A stretch of DNA of 64,000 bases from G963663525 sp963663525 (GTDB lineage: Bacteria > Myxococcota_A > SURF-8 > G963663525), in the NCBI GenBank assembly GCA_963663525.2, contig CAXXHC010000001.1:868001-932000 (forward strand), read 5' to 3'. The notes under the pieces were generated by a model. It was not told the DNA's origin. It ran no database searches and was given only the letters and a program-made list of their open reading frames with translations. Shown in pieces: positions 54,201 through 62,126 of the stretch (within the stretch, counting starts at the first letter, position 1; every line of letters starts with the position of its first letter). A program made the translations under genes and the position numbers.

Positions 54201-56844
54201 GATAGTCGCATGAATCGTCGATAGGGTCTGGGACATCGGGGTACTCATCTCCCCGTAAACAACGAGGTATCCTATTTGAGTCCTCTGTGAAAACGTTTCT
54301 GGGATACATATCGACTCGGATCACGTCTCTATATATGCTGCTTCCCTTTTTACCCTTTAAAATCATGAAGTAATACTCACCTGGAACCGTTTGCTGAAAT
54401 GTTCTCAGCTTGTCAAGGTCCAGCAAAGCCAGAAGGTCGCACATCACCCACAGTTCGCTGTCCTTCCTCAGTGTCCACATGCTGCGATTCGTACCGTATT
54501 TCATGATATCTTCAGCCTGTGGGCAGGATTTCGGGTCGGTCGGCTCGACCAGTGTAATTCCAAAGTTGGATTCATTCCCCTCTCGGTCTTCATCTTCGAC
54601 TCTGCGAAACAGGACTTCGAAACTGTCGAACGAAGCATCCACATAACCTCTGAAACTCAGGCGGTCTTCGTAAATCCCATCGATGTGGGTCACGTCGTCC
54701 CCTTTGCAGCGCGCATATGGCGATACGATATGCAATCCACCGAGAAATACGTGGGTCGCGTCGTAGGCATCGCCCGCCTGGATTTCGATTTTGTACCGAC
54801 CCGGTTCGACTTCCAGGATGTGGTCGAACTCCCATACCTGTTCGTATTCGCCGGGAGCCAAACCGGAAGCATCGAACGTTTCGGAAAAACCGTCCTGAAC
54901 GCTCCTTAACGTGGGACCAGCGAACTGGTTCTCGTGAGAAATGTCCAGTGAAAGCTGCACGTTGCTGTTGTTCTTGGGAACACTGTAAAGCACACGAACT
55001 TTGAGAGTTCCCGTTGAGATGGAGTCCATCACCGGGTCGATGATTTTCACGAATGGAACTCTTTCGTAATCCTCCGCGAGCTGTTCTTCAAGATAGACGA
55101 GAGCCGCCTCGGCATCCACGCGACCATATCCAAAACGGGGATTGTAGTTTTCCCCATACATGCGGGGAAGTTTGTCAGCGGTCTGCCGCAACACGGCCCG
55201 GACCTCTTCCGAATTCGGCCAACGTCCAGTAAGGTATTGATAATGCGACGCAATCATCCCCGCCACTCCGGCAGTAATCGGCGAAGCGGCGGAGGTTCCC
55301 CCAAAAAGATAAAAGCCGGGTAGCAGGGCAAGTGTTGAGCTACTGTAGAAATTCGACCAGAATTGTGAATTGACCGTACTCATCACGGATAAATTCGCCG
55401 GGGTGAACACGTCGATGGCGTCGTTCCACTGGCTTGAAGGATCTTTCGTCCCGTCCGGTCCTAGATTGCCTACGGAAATCACGGCGTTGTGTGACGCAGG
55501 AAAAGCGTAGGGAGGCTGATCGTCCGGATAAAACCAACTATTGTAGTATCCTGGAATCGCTTCTTCTAAATCGTCATTTCCCGCAGCAGCGACAACGATC
55601 ATTTTCGTTGCGAAAAAGTCCATAAGTTGGCGTCCCAATTTGCCGCTTTGCAATCCGATACTCAGATTGACCACCTTTGCTCCGTTGACGTAGGCATAGT
55701 ACAAACCCCTGGCAAGCTGAGGAAAGCGTAAATCATCCACATACAAGCCCAACTGAATCGGCATCAAACGACACATGGGACAGGAACCCCGCATCAATCC
55801 TTTGATCTCCCCTCCCGTATCGCTGCTGTTGTGCTCCGAGGCGATAAGCCCCGCCACGGAAGTTCCGTGATCGCACAAAGGCTGCTGAGCCGTCATTTCT
55901 GGATCGCATGGGTGGTTCGCAGACTTTCGTACATAAACCCAATCGTTACAGACCTGCCCGCCTTGCCCGCTGGAAACGGCCCAATCCGGGCAGGTTTCAC
56001 TTGTTGTCGGATCGGTGATCGTGATCGGTTCTAGAAAAGTAATTCCATGAAGGTCGTCGATATACCCGTTGCCATCGTTATCCACGCCGTCGCGGATCAA
56101 ACCCTCGCCGCTGTTATTCCAAAGTACCGGCTCCAAGTCGGGGTGGGTATAGTCCACGCCATCGTCCAGCACAGCCACGACCACTTCCTGGTGTTGGTCC
56201 GTCAGGCGTTCCCAGGCATTATAAGCATTGATCCCGTTGCATTGCCCGGAACAGACATGATTCGGAGGATATGAGTAATGGTAAAAATAATCGGGTGCGA
56301 TATTCGATGCGTTGTCCTCAAGATGCCATAAATACCCAAGCTCCAACGCCTGACTTTCGTTTTGAACATCCGGGAAGTCGTCGCTGAAAAATTCCACATC
56401 CACCTTTTCGATGGCGTCGCGAACGTACTGGTGTCGCTTGACGTGCGTCAAAAGCATATCGGAAGGCAGTTTTTGCGAGTAGTGCACCACCACGTAGCGT
56501 CTCAATTCATCGGAAATGGGAAACCCCGGCACTTCCTCGATCAGCGGTTCCACCCGCTCGATACCCAACACCTTGAAATTTGCAGGGGAAATGGCTTCTT
56601 GAATCGGAATTACGTTGTCGGACAACTCCAGGATGGATCGCTTCATTTCACCGGCTGGAGTGTTCCCGACGGCGGAAACTTCCCATGTCGGTGCTGAAAA
56701 ACGAAGCTTTTCAATGGCGACCCGCTGCTGGGACGAATCTTCTTTGGTCCCTTCCGAGTCATTTTGATCCCAGCACCCCCATGCCCCCAGGAGCACCAGC
56801 ATCGGAACGATGCGGCAAACAATCGCGAAAAATGGAAATTTCAT
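51253..56844 (-). CDS. Giant subtilisin-like (S8) surface protease lipoprotein
   Basis: An 1863-residue lipoprotein (signal ending AWG-Cys24). After a pro-region, the S8 domain has the triad Asp227 (VLDDGVDYTHPDL), His326 (DHGTSVAGL) and Ser518 (GGTSAASP). The domain also carries several extra Cys. Beta domains follow. Around residues 890-1060 there are Myxococcota-type Cys repeats (DCDGTPGCEVN, NCGECG; DCNGDYTDGCETD). Then come kelch-like repeats (YLFGGARESEFMNDLWRL) and LVIVD-like propeller repeats near the end. It is probably a secreted or surface protease with a large adhesive tail. It is 29 bases after the Cys-rich lipoprotein gene and 25 bases before the next start. Confidence 0.92.
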   Translation of the reverse strand: MKFPFFAIVCRIVPMLVLLGAWGCWDQNDSEGTKEDSSQQRVAIEKLRFSAPTWEVSAVGNTPAGEMKRSILELSDNVIPIQEAISPANFKVLGIERVEPLIEEVPGFPISDELRRYVVVHYSQKLPSDMLLTHVKRHQYVRDAIEKVDVEFFSDDFPDVQNESQALELGYLWHLEDNASNIAPDYFYHYSYPPNHVCSGQCNGINAYNAWERLTDQHQEVVVAVLDDGVDYTHPDLEPVLWNNSGEGLIRDGVDNDGNGYIDDLHGITFLEPITITDPTTSETCPDWAVSSGQGGQVCNDWVYVRKSANHPCDPEMTAQQPLCDHGTSVAGLIASEHNSSDTGGEIKGLMRGSCPMCRLMPIQLGLYVDDLRFPQLARGLYYAYVNGAKVVNLSIGLQSGKLGRQLMDFFATKMIVVAAAGNDDLEEAIPGYYNSWFYPDDQPPYAFPASHNAVISVGNLGPDGTKDPSSQWNDAIDVFTPANLSVMSTVNSQFWSNFYSSSTLALLPGFYLFGGTSAASPITAGVAGMIASHYQYLTGRWPNSEEVRAVLRQTADKLPRMYGENYNPRFGYGRVDAEAALVYLEEQLAEDYERVPFVKIIDPVMDSISTGTLKVRVLYSVPKNNSNVQLSLDISHENQFAGPTLRSVQDGFSETFDASGLAPGEYEQVWEFDHILEVEPGRYKIEIQAGDAYDATHVFLGGLHIVSPYARCKGDDVTHIDGIYEDRLSFRGYVDASFDSFEVLFRRVEDEDREGNESNFGITLVEPTDPKSCPQAEDIMKYGTNRSMWTLRKDSELWVMCDLLALLDLDKLRTFQQTVPGEYYFMILKGKKGSSIYRDVIRVDMYPRNVFTEDSNRIPRCLRGDEYPDVPDPIDDSCDYPQGDCDGTPGCEVNLSNDVHNCGECGTDCENLFSPSIINGPGELFGAISFSCVDGQCVVDECAEGFSDCNGDPSDGCEVFTDGSSCEANCLNDGWLDCNGDYTDGCETDVMNDLDNCGECGNECEVLNGMPSSCIEGECVQGDQCLDDYYDLDENPANGCECSIDQYSSKKSNCDLSAPRDTCDPDLCIYGGVMDDLFFWIRNPKPEIVRVPDSILDFKLLYPVHGFDPQDLDSKPRINTKMESCRVTQGDSTLGYCFEDDNAGERYETLWFPPFLTDGQMFYETWMDFTPCVGAEPYTTFTDGYWCPEQVGRAKRWGNTNDLCFHDILGDAFNTRTIAKGFWFYMQAEDRQGHSDSNTFYVNVPPATNSFTRVGDIQFTISGRYAYLQKSGRYFDLQPVGSDGKWVKVTLDQSIATSEASISASGATADLDLVINGPVARARHLEKKYFNWGGMDETGQINNNLMVGTVVDGKLRWEVDEGASAEAPQGRMYPLLIGNIYDQNLVLLDGFRPPTNFTHGTVYEKTVYLYRPNTGTWSTGPAMPEEREARALSSVVYDETHENAYLFGGARESEFMNDLWRLHLPSMTWEELSPLPEAGRVSVGMEYVPERNEIMLAGGVAPGGEKRDVWVYHIDSDSWYKAIDALQAVSSGPMLMRHDPKSGTVGIAGRNWNSISQVDTATYAEVQISGVYGDCNDDGTVESRFGQLCTPSKDWWDAIGNYTCYEENVTCTAESRDASWKGSYITLRGVNAVDVDTEEDRIYVATSFGVDIVSTNVDYLPFRIGWISSDGAVKDVKRYQERVLFLDHRGLVVAEDSSTLFPTIVATVATSGPANALEISGDRAYIATDLGLEVVNIADIDHPYTAAQHYTDYSATDVTIGDGVVYLAGFHLMLVGMEGSEAPGYFGSLDTGKEIEHLRYYNGYLYLNEVDGYPHVYKVGQQFGELVDTGSHSIPYWVHGVVGRGDRVFRAGTWAVHQRKLD

Positions 56845-56873
56845 GACAAACTCCTACTTTTTCCCCCAGAATT

Positions 56874-57923
56874 TCAAAAACTCCATGGGTTTTCCCACAG
56901 ATAGCAGTATTCCTCTGAAACCGGTTCGTCTTCCATGCAGACATCCGCAACGCAGCGGTGGTTTTCCGGACACGAAACCGTGCATTCCATGGCCTGACAA
57001 AGGCCGGTCATGCTCGAACAGTATTGGCCGAAAGGACAGAATTCGTTTTCCGCTCTTGACGCCCGACAATCGCCGGCGTCCGTGGGCGTCCACCAGCCCT
57101 CTTCGCATTGTGTGGCAAAACGGGGTGAAGGATCGTCGCAAGAGATTTTCGTGCAGGTTCCCGAAATGCACATGCATGGCGACGGGCACCCTACAATTTC
57201 GCAACCGGTGGGTTTGTCGATACATTGATTTTCGATACAGATTTGGTAGCGCGAACAGACGCATTCCCCCTCTCCGCAAGAGAGAGTGGAGTTCAGATGA
57301 CACCAGGGAAAACATGTTCCTTCCACGCACCGTTCTTCGCTAATATAGCAGGGAGGGTCGCAGACGTTCGGATCGGTTTCCACCGTATCGTTCTCGCCCA
57401 AATCCTCCACCTCGTCGGAATCCGGATCAATTTCGGGAATTTCTTCCTCGTCGGCGTCACCATCCGCCGGGACGTCCTCACAAAGTCCGAATTCGTTGCA
57501 AACCTGATTCTTTTCGCAGTGTTCCTGTGTGTAGCAACGCCCCTCGGCCCACTCGCACAAATCCCCGCAAGAGTCACGGTATTGAAGGCAACAATCAAAA
57601 CTATTCAGACAACAGGACAGGTCGCAGGGGGGAACATCTGAGGTACAGGCCATTTCCTCGGCTTCGGAATCTTCATCGCCCGTCGAAAAATCGTCCGAAA
57701 CCACGACGCAATCGCCATCCAGACAGTGTTCCCCTTCTTCGCAGGATTTCAGCCAATCCCAAGAACCGCCCGATGCGCAGATCAGCACATTGGAATCCTG
57801 GCAGGAGCGTTCGCCTTCCTGGCAGCCCGTAGATACGGAGCCCGTTTCCGAGCATCCAAGCATCCAAACGGCAACGATCCCCCCAATCACCCATAAAATG
57901 GTATGAGGTTTTTTATGTTTCAT
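56874..57923 (-). CDS. Cys-rich lipoprotein, first gene of the surface cluster
   Basis: A 349-residue lipoprotein (signal ending WMLG-Cys) with roughly 40 Cys residues in small modules of the form C-x-x-G-x-x-C (e.g. CQEGERSCQDSNVLIC, CEEGEHCLDGDC) and an acidic linker (ADGDADEEEIPEIDPDSDEV). The central CDLSCCLNSFDCCLQYRDSC resembles a somatomedin-B-like knot. Disulfide-rich modules with no enzyme motif suggest a structural or binding surface protein. It is promoter-proximal in the minus-strand cluster, so its promoter likely drives all five genes. Confidence 0.85.
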   Translation of the reverse strand: MKHKKPHTILWVIGGIVAVWMLGCSETGSVSTGCQEGERSCQDSNVLICASGGSWDWLKSCEEGEHCLDGDCVVVSDDFSTGDEDSEAEEMACTSDVPPCDLSCCLNSFDCCLQYRDSCGDLCEWAEGRCYTQEHCEKNQVCNEFGLCEDVPADGDADEEEIPEIDPDSDEVEDLGENDTVETDPNVCDPPCYISEERCVEGTCFPWCHLNSTLSCGEGECVCSRYQICIENQCIDKPTGCEIVGCPSPCMCISGTCTKISCDDPSPRFATQCEEGWWTPTDAGDCRASRAENEFCPFGQYCSSMTGLCQAMECTVSCPENHRCVADVCMEDEPVSEEYCYLWENPWSF

Positions 57924-58000
57924 AGTATTTTCAGGCGTTTTGACCTATTATTGACCTGGTTCGTTCATCCTGATTCTTATTTTGGTTTGCGCTTCTCTTC

Positions 58001-58029
58001 TATCAAGCACATTCATTCTGGATTGTCAA
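58001..58029 (-). promoter_or_regulatory. Candidate promoter of the lipoprotein cluster
   Basis: Minus-strand TTGACA (58029-58024), 17-base spacer, TTGATA (58006-58001), about 80 bases before the first lipoprotein ATG. The rest of the 302-base gap (57924-58225) holds nothing recognisable. Confidence 0.45.
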
Positions 58030-58225
58030 TACTTCTTTCTATTAATCATTTCAGGGTTTCTTGAAGATACTCAAATAACGTGTTTCCAGGCGGGTAAGAA
58101 ACGCACAATAAGACAGTGTGTGACATAATAGCGACGCATTGAATTGTGGACTCTTTTGAAAAATATCTGTTCCAAGCCGATATTTATGCTAATCCGAGTC
58201 TTTAAATTCTATTCTATGGAGGGAA

Positions 58226-60721
58226 TTATAGGCGTCCGAACTCGGTGCGCGAGATGATTTCGTCCTGCAGCGGAGTACCTAGATCGGTAAACAGGGCGGA
58301 ATACCCCGACACGCGCACCACGAGCCCCCGGTACTCTTCCGGGTGTTGCTGGGCCCGTCGCAGGGTGTCGCTTGAAATGACGTTGGGTTGCAACTCCATT
58401 CCACCCATGGAAAAGAAAACCTGCACCAGATCCACCATTTTCTGCAAACGCTCCTCCCCCTTGAAAAGGCTGGGAGACAGCTTCACGTTCACCGAGCAAC
58501 CGTTCGAGATCCGGCGGTGGTCGATGCTCGCGATGGATCGCAGCATGGCGGTGGGACCGTTGCGTTCCGCGCCGTTGGCTGGCGAAAAGCTGTTGCTCAC
58601 CGGCTCACCCGACCGGCGACCGTTGGGGGTCGCTCCCAGAAACAGTCCTTCGACCACGTGCATCCCATAGGAGAAAAAACCGGGCCGGTACACGCCACCG
58701 CGAACGGTGCGCAGAGAAGAAACCTCCCGACAAAAAAACGTCACAATGTCGTTGGCTAGAGCGTCGGCATCCTGCGTTCCGCTACCGAAGGTCGGGCCGC
58801 GGGTCTTCAGGCGTTCGCGCAATACATCGTCCCCTTTGAAGTTCTTTTCCAGGGATTCAAGCAGACGTTCCATGGAAATCGAACGCTCTTCGAAGACGAA
58901 ACGCCGGATGGCCATCAGGGAATCGACGACGGTTCCGAGTCCGCGTCCGCTGATCGAGTTGAAATCGTAGCGCGCGCCGCCGTCGGTCATGTCCCTGGCC
59001 TTCTCGACGCAGCCGGAAAGCGTGGAGGATACGAAGGGGTTGGGGAAGCCGTCCCGGTACACGCGGTCCTTGCAATCCACGGCGCGGGCCACGAAACGAA
59101 TCAGGAACCGAAGCTGTTTGCGGTAGACATCCATCAGTTGCTCGAAGCGCTCGAAGCGACAAGGATTGCCGGTGCGAGGGCCGATCCGGCGGCCCATCAA
59201 CCGTAAGTGCCCGTTTAAAAGAGCCATTTCGAGCGCCGCGACCAGGGAAAGATCGTTACCGGAAGTGCAGCCGAAGGTGTCGCCATCGCCGGTAGGTTCT
59301 ACGCAGCCGATGATCCCGTAATTGAGGGCGTCCTTGTGAGAAACCCCGCAGTTTTCAAGGGCTTGCACGGCCATGTCGTCGTTGTACAGCGCCGCCCCGG
59401 AGGTACGGCGAAACGTTCCCAGTGCGCGTTTCCAGAACGATTCCGGAGTCTTTTCGGAAAGTCGGATCGTAAAACTGTTGCCCATCGACTCGACGTTTTC
59501 GAAGGCGTCGAGGAACAGAAACGACAGGTCGTTCACGGCGTCCTCGCCGTGCTCGTCGAGACCGCCGACCGTCGGCGCGCAACTGTCCGCGCCCAACTCG
59601 TTGCCGGTTTGCTTGCCGACGTAGGGAAGCAATAAAAGGTTGGTGGCAAGCTTGATGAGCAGCTCCTCGATCAGCCGGGTGGCTTGTGCCTCGTCGATCC
59701 GTCCCTCCCGCCGGTCGCGCTCGTAGAACGGGAACAGCATCTGGTCGAGTCTTCCCACGGCGAAAATCGCGGGCATACCGTAAGACATCAGTCCCACAAC
59801 CTGAGTCATCCACAGCGCCTGAACCGCTTCGTGAAAATCACGCGGGGGATGGACGGGCACGTGGCGGCAACGCCGAGCCATGGCGGCGAGTTCTTCCTTG
59901 CGCTCTGGGTTGTCTGTGTGCCGGGCCTGCGTTTCGAGATGATCGGCCAGACGGGACGCATACGACTCCACGGCATCGCAGCAAAGCACCACGGCATCGA
60001 GAAAATCCGCACCTTTTCGATCGTTTTTACGCAAACTCGCTTCTTTTTGCGTCAAAGCGCGTTCACGGATTCCAATAAATCCCGTTTTCAGTACGTTGGC
60101 ATGGCCCAAAATCAAGTGCCCCTGGACATCGAAGACGTTGGTCACGAGCAATGGGTTGTTGTACAGCAACTCGTTGAAAGCGCGCCGGGCATAGGAAAGC
60201 GACAGGTCAGGCACGGCGGTGGCTTCGCGCAGCCGGGCGAGGTCGAGGCTTCGATAGCGCCGGTAGAGACTCCACGGACGAAAGGACGGCTTGAGGTACA
60301 GCCGGTGCCGCCGCCATGCGATCTTTTTACGATCCCGCATCGTGCGTCCGCGCCACCAGGGCAGAATCTCCTCGACCAACTCCCGCCGGTCCGCGTCGTC
60401 GATCACGTAGGGCTGCCGCTCGCGCCGGGTGAGGAAATCCAACTCCAGGTCGAGCACGGTGTTGATGTCGCCCCGCTCCACCGGCAGTACCGTACCGACC
60501 TGTTTGCTCGAACGGTTTCCGGCGATGAGTTCCTCGTCCCGCACATCGAGCGTGACGTGTTCCAGCGTATGGGCCAGCGCCTTGGCGGCTCGGATCGCTG
60601 GAGATAACCCCTCGGTTTCTTTGAAAGATTCGGTGTAATACCGGGCGCGTTCGATACAGATTTCGTATGGAGCGCGTAAAAGCCGCTCTTTGTAGCGCTG
60701 GTTGGCGGGATGAATCGGCAT
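58226..60721 (-). CDS. Glycyl radical enzyme, PFL2/PflD-like
   Basis: An 831-residue glycyl radical enzyme. The thiyl loop is YGIIGCVEPTG with Cys473 and Glu475; the radical loop is VRVSGYSALF with Gly806, matching the family pattern exactly. Cys-Val-Glu-Pro places it in the dehydratase/eliminase group (glycerol or propanediol dehydratase, choline lyase, hydroxyproline dehydratase and unassigned PflD-type proteins) rather than true pyruvate formate-lyase, which has a Cys-Cys pair. It is clearly distinct from the enzyme at 6.5-9.1 kb. It starts 10 bases after the biotin carrier gene and presumably shares its transcript. No activase lies nearby. Confidence 0.92.
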   Translation of the reverse strand: MPIHPANQRYKERLLRAPYEICIERARYYTESFKETEGLSPAIRAAKALAHTLEHVTLDVRDEELIAGNRSSKQVGTVLPVERGDINTVLDLELDFLTRRERQPYVIDDADRRELVEEILPWWRGRTMRDRKKIAWRRHRLYLKPSFRPWSLYRRYRSLDLARLREATAVPDLSLSYARRAFNELLYNNPLLVTNVFDVQGHLILGHANVLKTGFIGIRERALTQKEASLRKNDRKGADFLDAVVLCCDAVESYASRLADHLETQARHTDNPERKEELAAMARRCRHVPVHPPRDFHEAVQALWMTQVVGLMSYGMPAIFAVGRLDQMLFPFYERDRREGRIDEAQATRLIEELLIKLATNLLLLPYVGKQTGNELGADSCAPTVGGLDEHGEDAVNDLSFLFLDAFENVESMGNSFTIRLSEKTPESFWKRALGTFRRTSGAALYNDDMAVQALENCGVSHKDALNYGIIGCVEPTGDGDTFGCTSGNDLSLVAALEMALLNGHLRLMGRRIGPRTGNPCRFERFEQLMDVYRKQLRFLIRFVARAVDCKDRVYRDGFPNPFVSSTLSGCVEKARDMTDGGARYDFNSISGRGLGTVVDSLMAIRRFVFEERSISMERLLESLEKNFKGDDVLRERLKTRGPTFGSGTQDADALANDIVTFFCREVSSLRTVRGGVYRPGFFSYGMHVVEGLFLGATPNGRRSGEPVSNSFSPANGAERNGPTAMLRSIASIDHRRISNGCSVNVKLSPSLFKGEERLQKMVDLVQVFFSMGGMELQPNVISSDTLRRAQQHPEEYRGLVVRVSGYSALFTDLGTPLQDEIISRTEFGRL

Positions 60722-60731
60722 GAAATCACTC

Positions 60732-61238
60732 TCAATTCTCGGTTTCGGCCTCGAACTCGACGAGGATATCTCCCGGCTTGACCAAGGCCCCCGGCTCGCA
60801 GTGAATCGCGGAAACGATGCCGTCTCGTGGCGCGGTCAGCGTGCTTTCCATTTTCATCGCGGAAACCACTATCAGCCCCTGGCCTTTCTCCACTCGTTCG
60901 CCGGCCTCCACGAGCACGCGCACCACGTTGGCGGGCGTAGCGGGCGTCACCTCGCGGGGACCGTCGGCCTGCACCTTGCCTCGCCTTTTGCGGGTTTCGG
61001 CGTCCTCAATAAAACGCACGACGCCCTCGCAGGAGATCCACACGCCATTTTCCCCACGCGCCAGCGACACCGGCACGCGTCTGCCTTCGAGGTCCAGCAT
61101 CAGCCGGTCCGAGCCGACGCGCACGGCCTTGCCGCTCAATTCTCGATCATCCACGGACAACACGAAGGACTCGCCGTCCTCTTCCAAACGGGCGTCGAAT
61201 TCCAGGGTCTGCTCGTCCATCTTGATCCGATAAGTCAT
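60732..61238 (-). CDS. Biotin carboxyl carrier-like protein
   Basis: A 168-residue protein. The last ~75 residues form a biotinyl domain with the modification motif SAMKMEST, Lys129 being the biotin site, preceded by the ETV-like VVRVLVEAGERVEKGQGLIV. The N-terminal ~85 residues look like the BT-domain-like region of acyl-CoA or pyruvate carboxylase subunits. GGAG lies five bases before the ATG at 61238, so that start is preferred over an in-frame GTG at 61244. It should carry CO2 for a carboxylase or decarboxylase, but none is in the window; its only operon partner is the glycyl radical enzyme. Confidence 0.88.
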   Translation of the reverse strand: MTYRIKMDEQTLEFDARLEEDGESFVLSVDDRELSGKAVRVGSDRLMLDLEGRRVPVSLARGENGVWISCEGVVRFIEDAETRKRRGKVQADGPREVTPATPANVVRVLVEAGERVEKGQGLIVVSAMKMESTLTAPRDGIVSAIHCEPGALVKPGDILVEFEAETEN

Positions 61239-61449
61239 GGTCACTCCCTAACCGCTTGAAATCGCAAGGAAATCGGCGGTACTCCCAGCAAGTTTCATTG
61301 TATCCGCATTCCGATACAGTCTGCGTAAAAAATCGGTAAAACCAAGATATAGCAGATTTTCGGAAACGAGCAAAGATGGGGAAATGAGCGGACTGTGAAA
61401 TTGAATGAAAATGTAGGGGAAATCGTTGTTTTTAATAAGACGTGGATTC

Positions 61450-61489
61450 AAATCGCCGGTTGGGTGATTCATCACCCAACCGGCGATTT
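61450..61489. terminator. Perfect 19-bp palindrome, terminator-like
   Basis: AAATCGCCGGTTGGGTGAT is followed by two bases and its exact inverse. Read on the plus strand it ends in a short T-run; on the minus strand, which carries the genes, the tail is only TTTG. It lies 60 bases after the selenoprotein gene and 210 bases before the carrier gene, in a 311-base gap that otherwise holds only the carrier promoter, and probably separates the two transcripts. Confidence 0.55.
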
Positions 61490-61549
61490 TCTTTATGAAA
61501 ATTCGGGCCCGAACAAACACCCAAACCAGTTCATGTAAACTCCGGAGAA

Positions 61550-62101
61550 TTACCGAAGACCCTCCAACACCTTGAGAATACGAGCGTTTTCGGGAATATC
61601 CGACATGCTTTCCGAATGGTGCCGGAACACGACGGCACCGTCGGCGGAGATTACGTACTGCGCGGGCATTCGCCCCAACCGGAACAACTTCCACTCCTGG
61701 CCGTACAGTTTGCCCAGTTTGCCATCCGGGTCCGGTAGGCCGAGATAGGGCAGGTTTTCTTTTTTCCAGTATGCAGCGACCGCTTCGGGCGAGTCGTGCA
61801 CCACCACGGCAATCGTGGCTCCAAGTGCGGTGAATTTTTCGTAGTCGTCGCGCATCCTCCCGAGATGCCGGCGGGAATAAGGTCAGCCGAAACCTCGCAG
61901 AAATACAAGCACCAATGGTCCTTCGGCAGTCAGTTTGGAGAGCGTGCGTACCTGACCATTATAATCCGTGATTTCAAAAGGTTCGGCTTTGTTGGGTCGC
62001 ACGTCGGGAGAGGCTTTTGCTTCCGAAGAGGAGGCGCATCCCACCACCGAAGCCAGCAGAAATCCCAGCGTTCCCCATGTCAAACTTCGTGCCCATACCA
62101 T
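61550..62101 (-). CDS. Probable selenoprotein: lipoprotein peroxiredoxin (AhpC-TSA_2/SelU-like) with in-frame TGA
   Basis: Reading 62101 to 61550 with one TGA (61885-61883) as selenocysteine gives 183 residues. The signal peptide ends SVVG-Cys22 (lipoprotein). A thioredoxin-fold peroxiredoxin follows: LVLVFLRGFG-U73-PYSRRHLGRM, then VVVHDSPEAVAAYW and GLPDPDGKLGKLYG. The TGA occupies exactly the peroxidatic Cys position of the family (FLRxFGCPFCR), both halves are in one frame, and downstream residues are well conserved. A UxxS motif replaces CxxC. The alternative is a nonsense mutation, but decay elsewhere is absent. AAGGAGGGG lies seven bases before the ATG. It follows the aminotransferase gene by 25 bases. 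It would reduce peroxides or disulfides in the periplasm. Confidence 0.8.
61847..61872 (-). promoter_or_regulatory. Candidate bacterial SECIS element
   Basis: Starting 11 bases after the TGA, the mRNA can fold as G-C, mismatch, C-G, G-C, bulged G, then GCAUC/GAUGC closed by a U-G pair with apical loop CGGGA. Stem length, small loop, G in the first two loop bases and distance (about 20 bases from TGA to loop) fit the loose bacterial SECIS pattern recognised by SelB. I folded it by hand; a competing UUCCCG/CGGGAG stem also exists. Confidence 0.5.
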
Positions 62102-62126
62102 GGTGTCCCCTCCTTTCGAATGAAGC

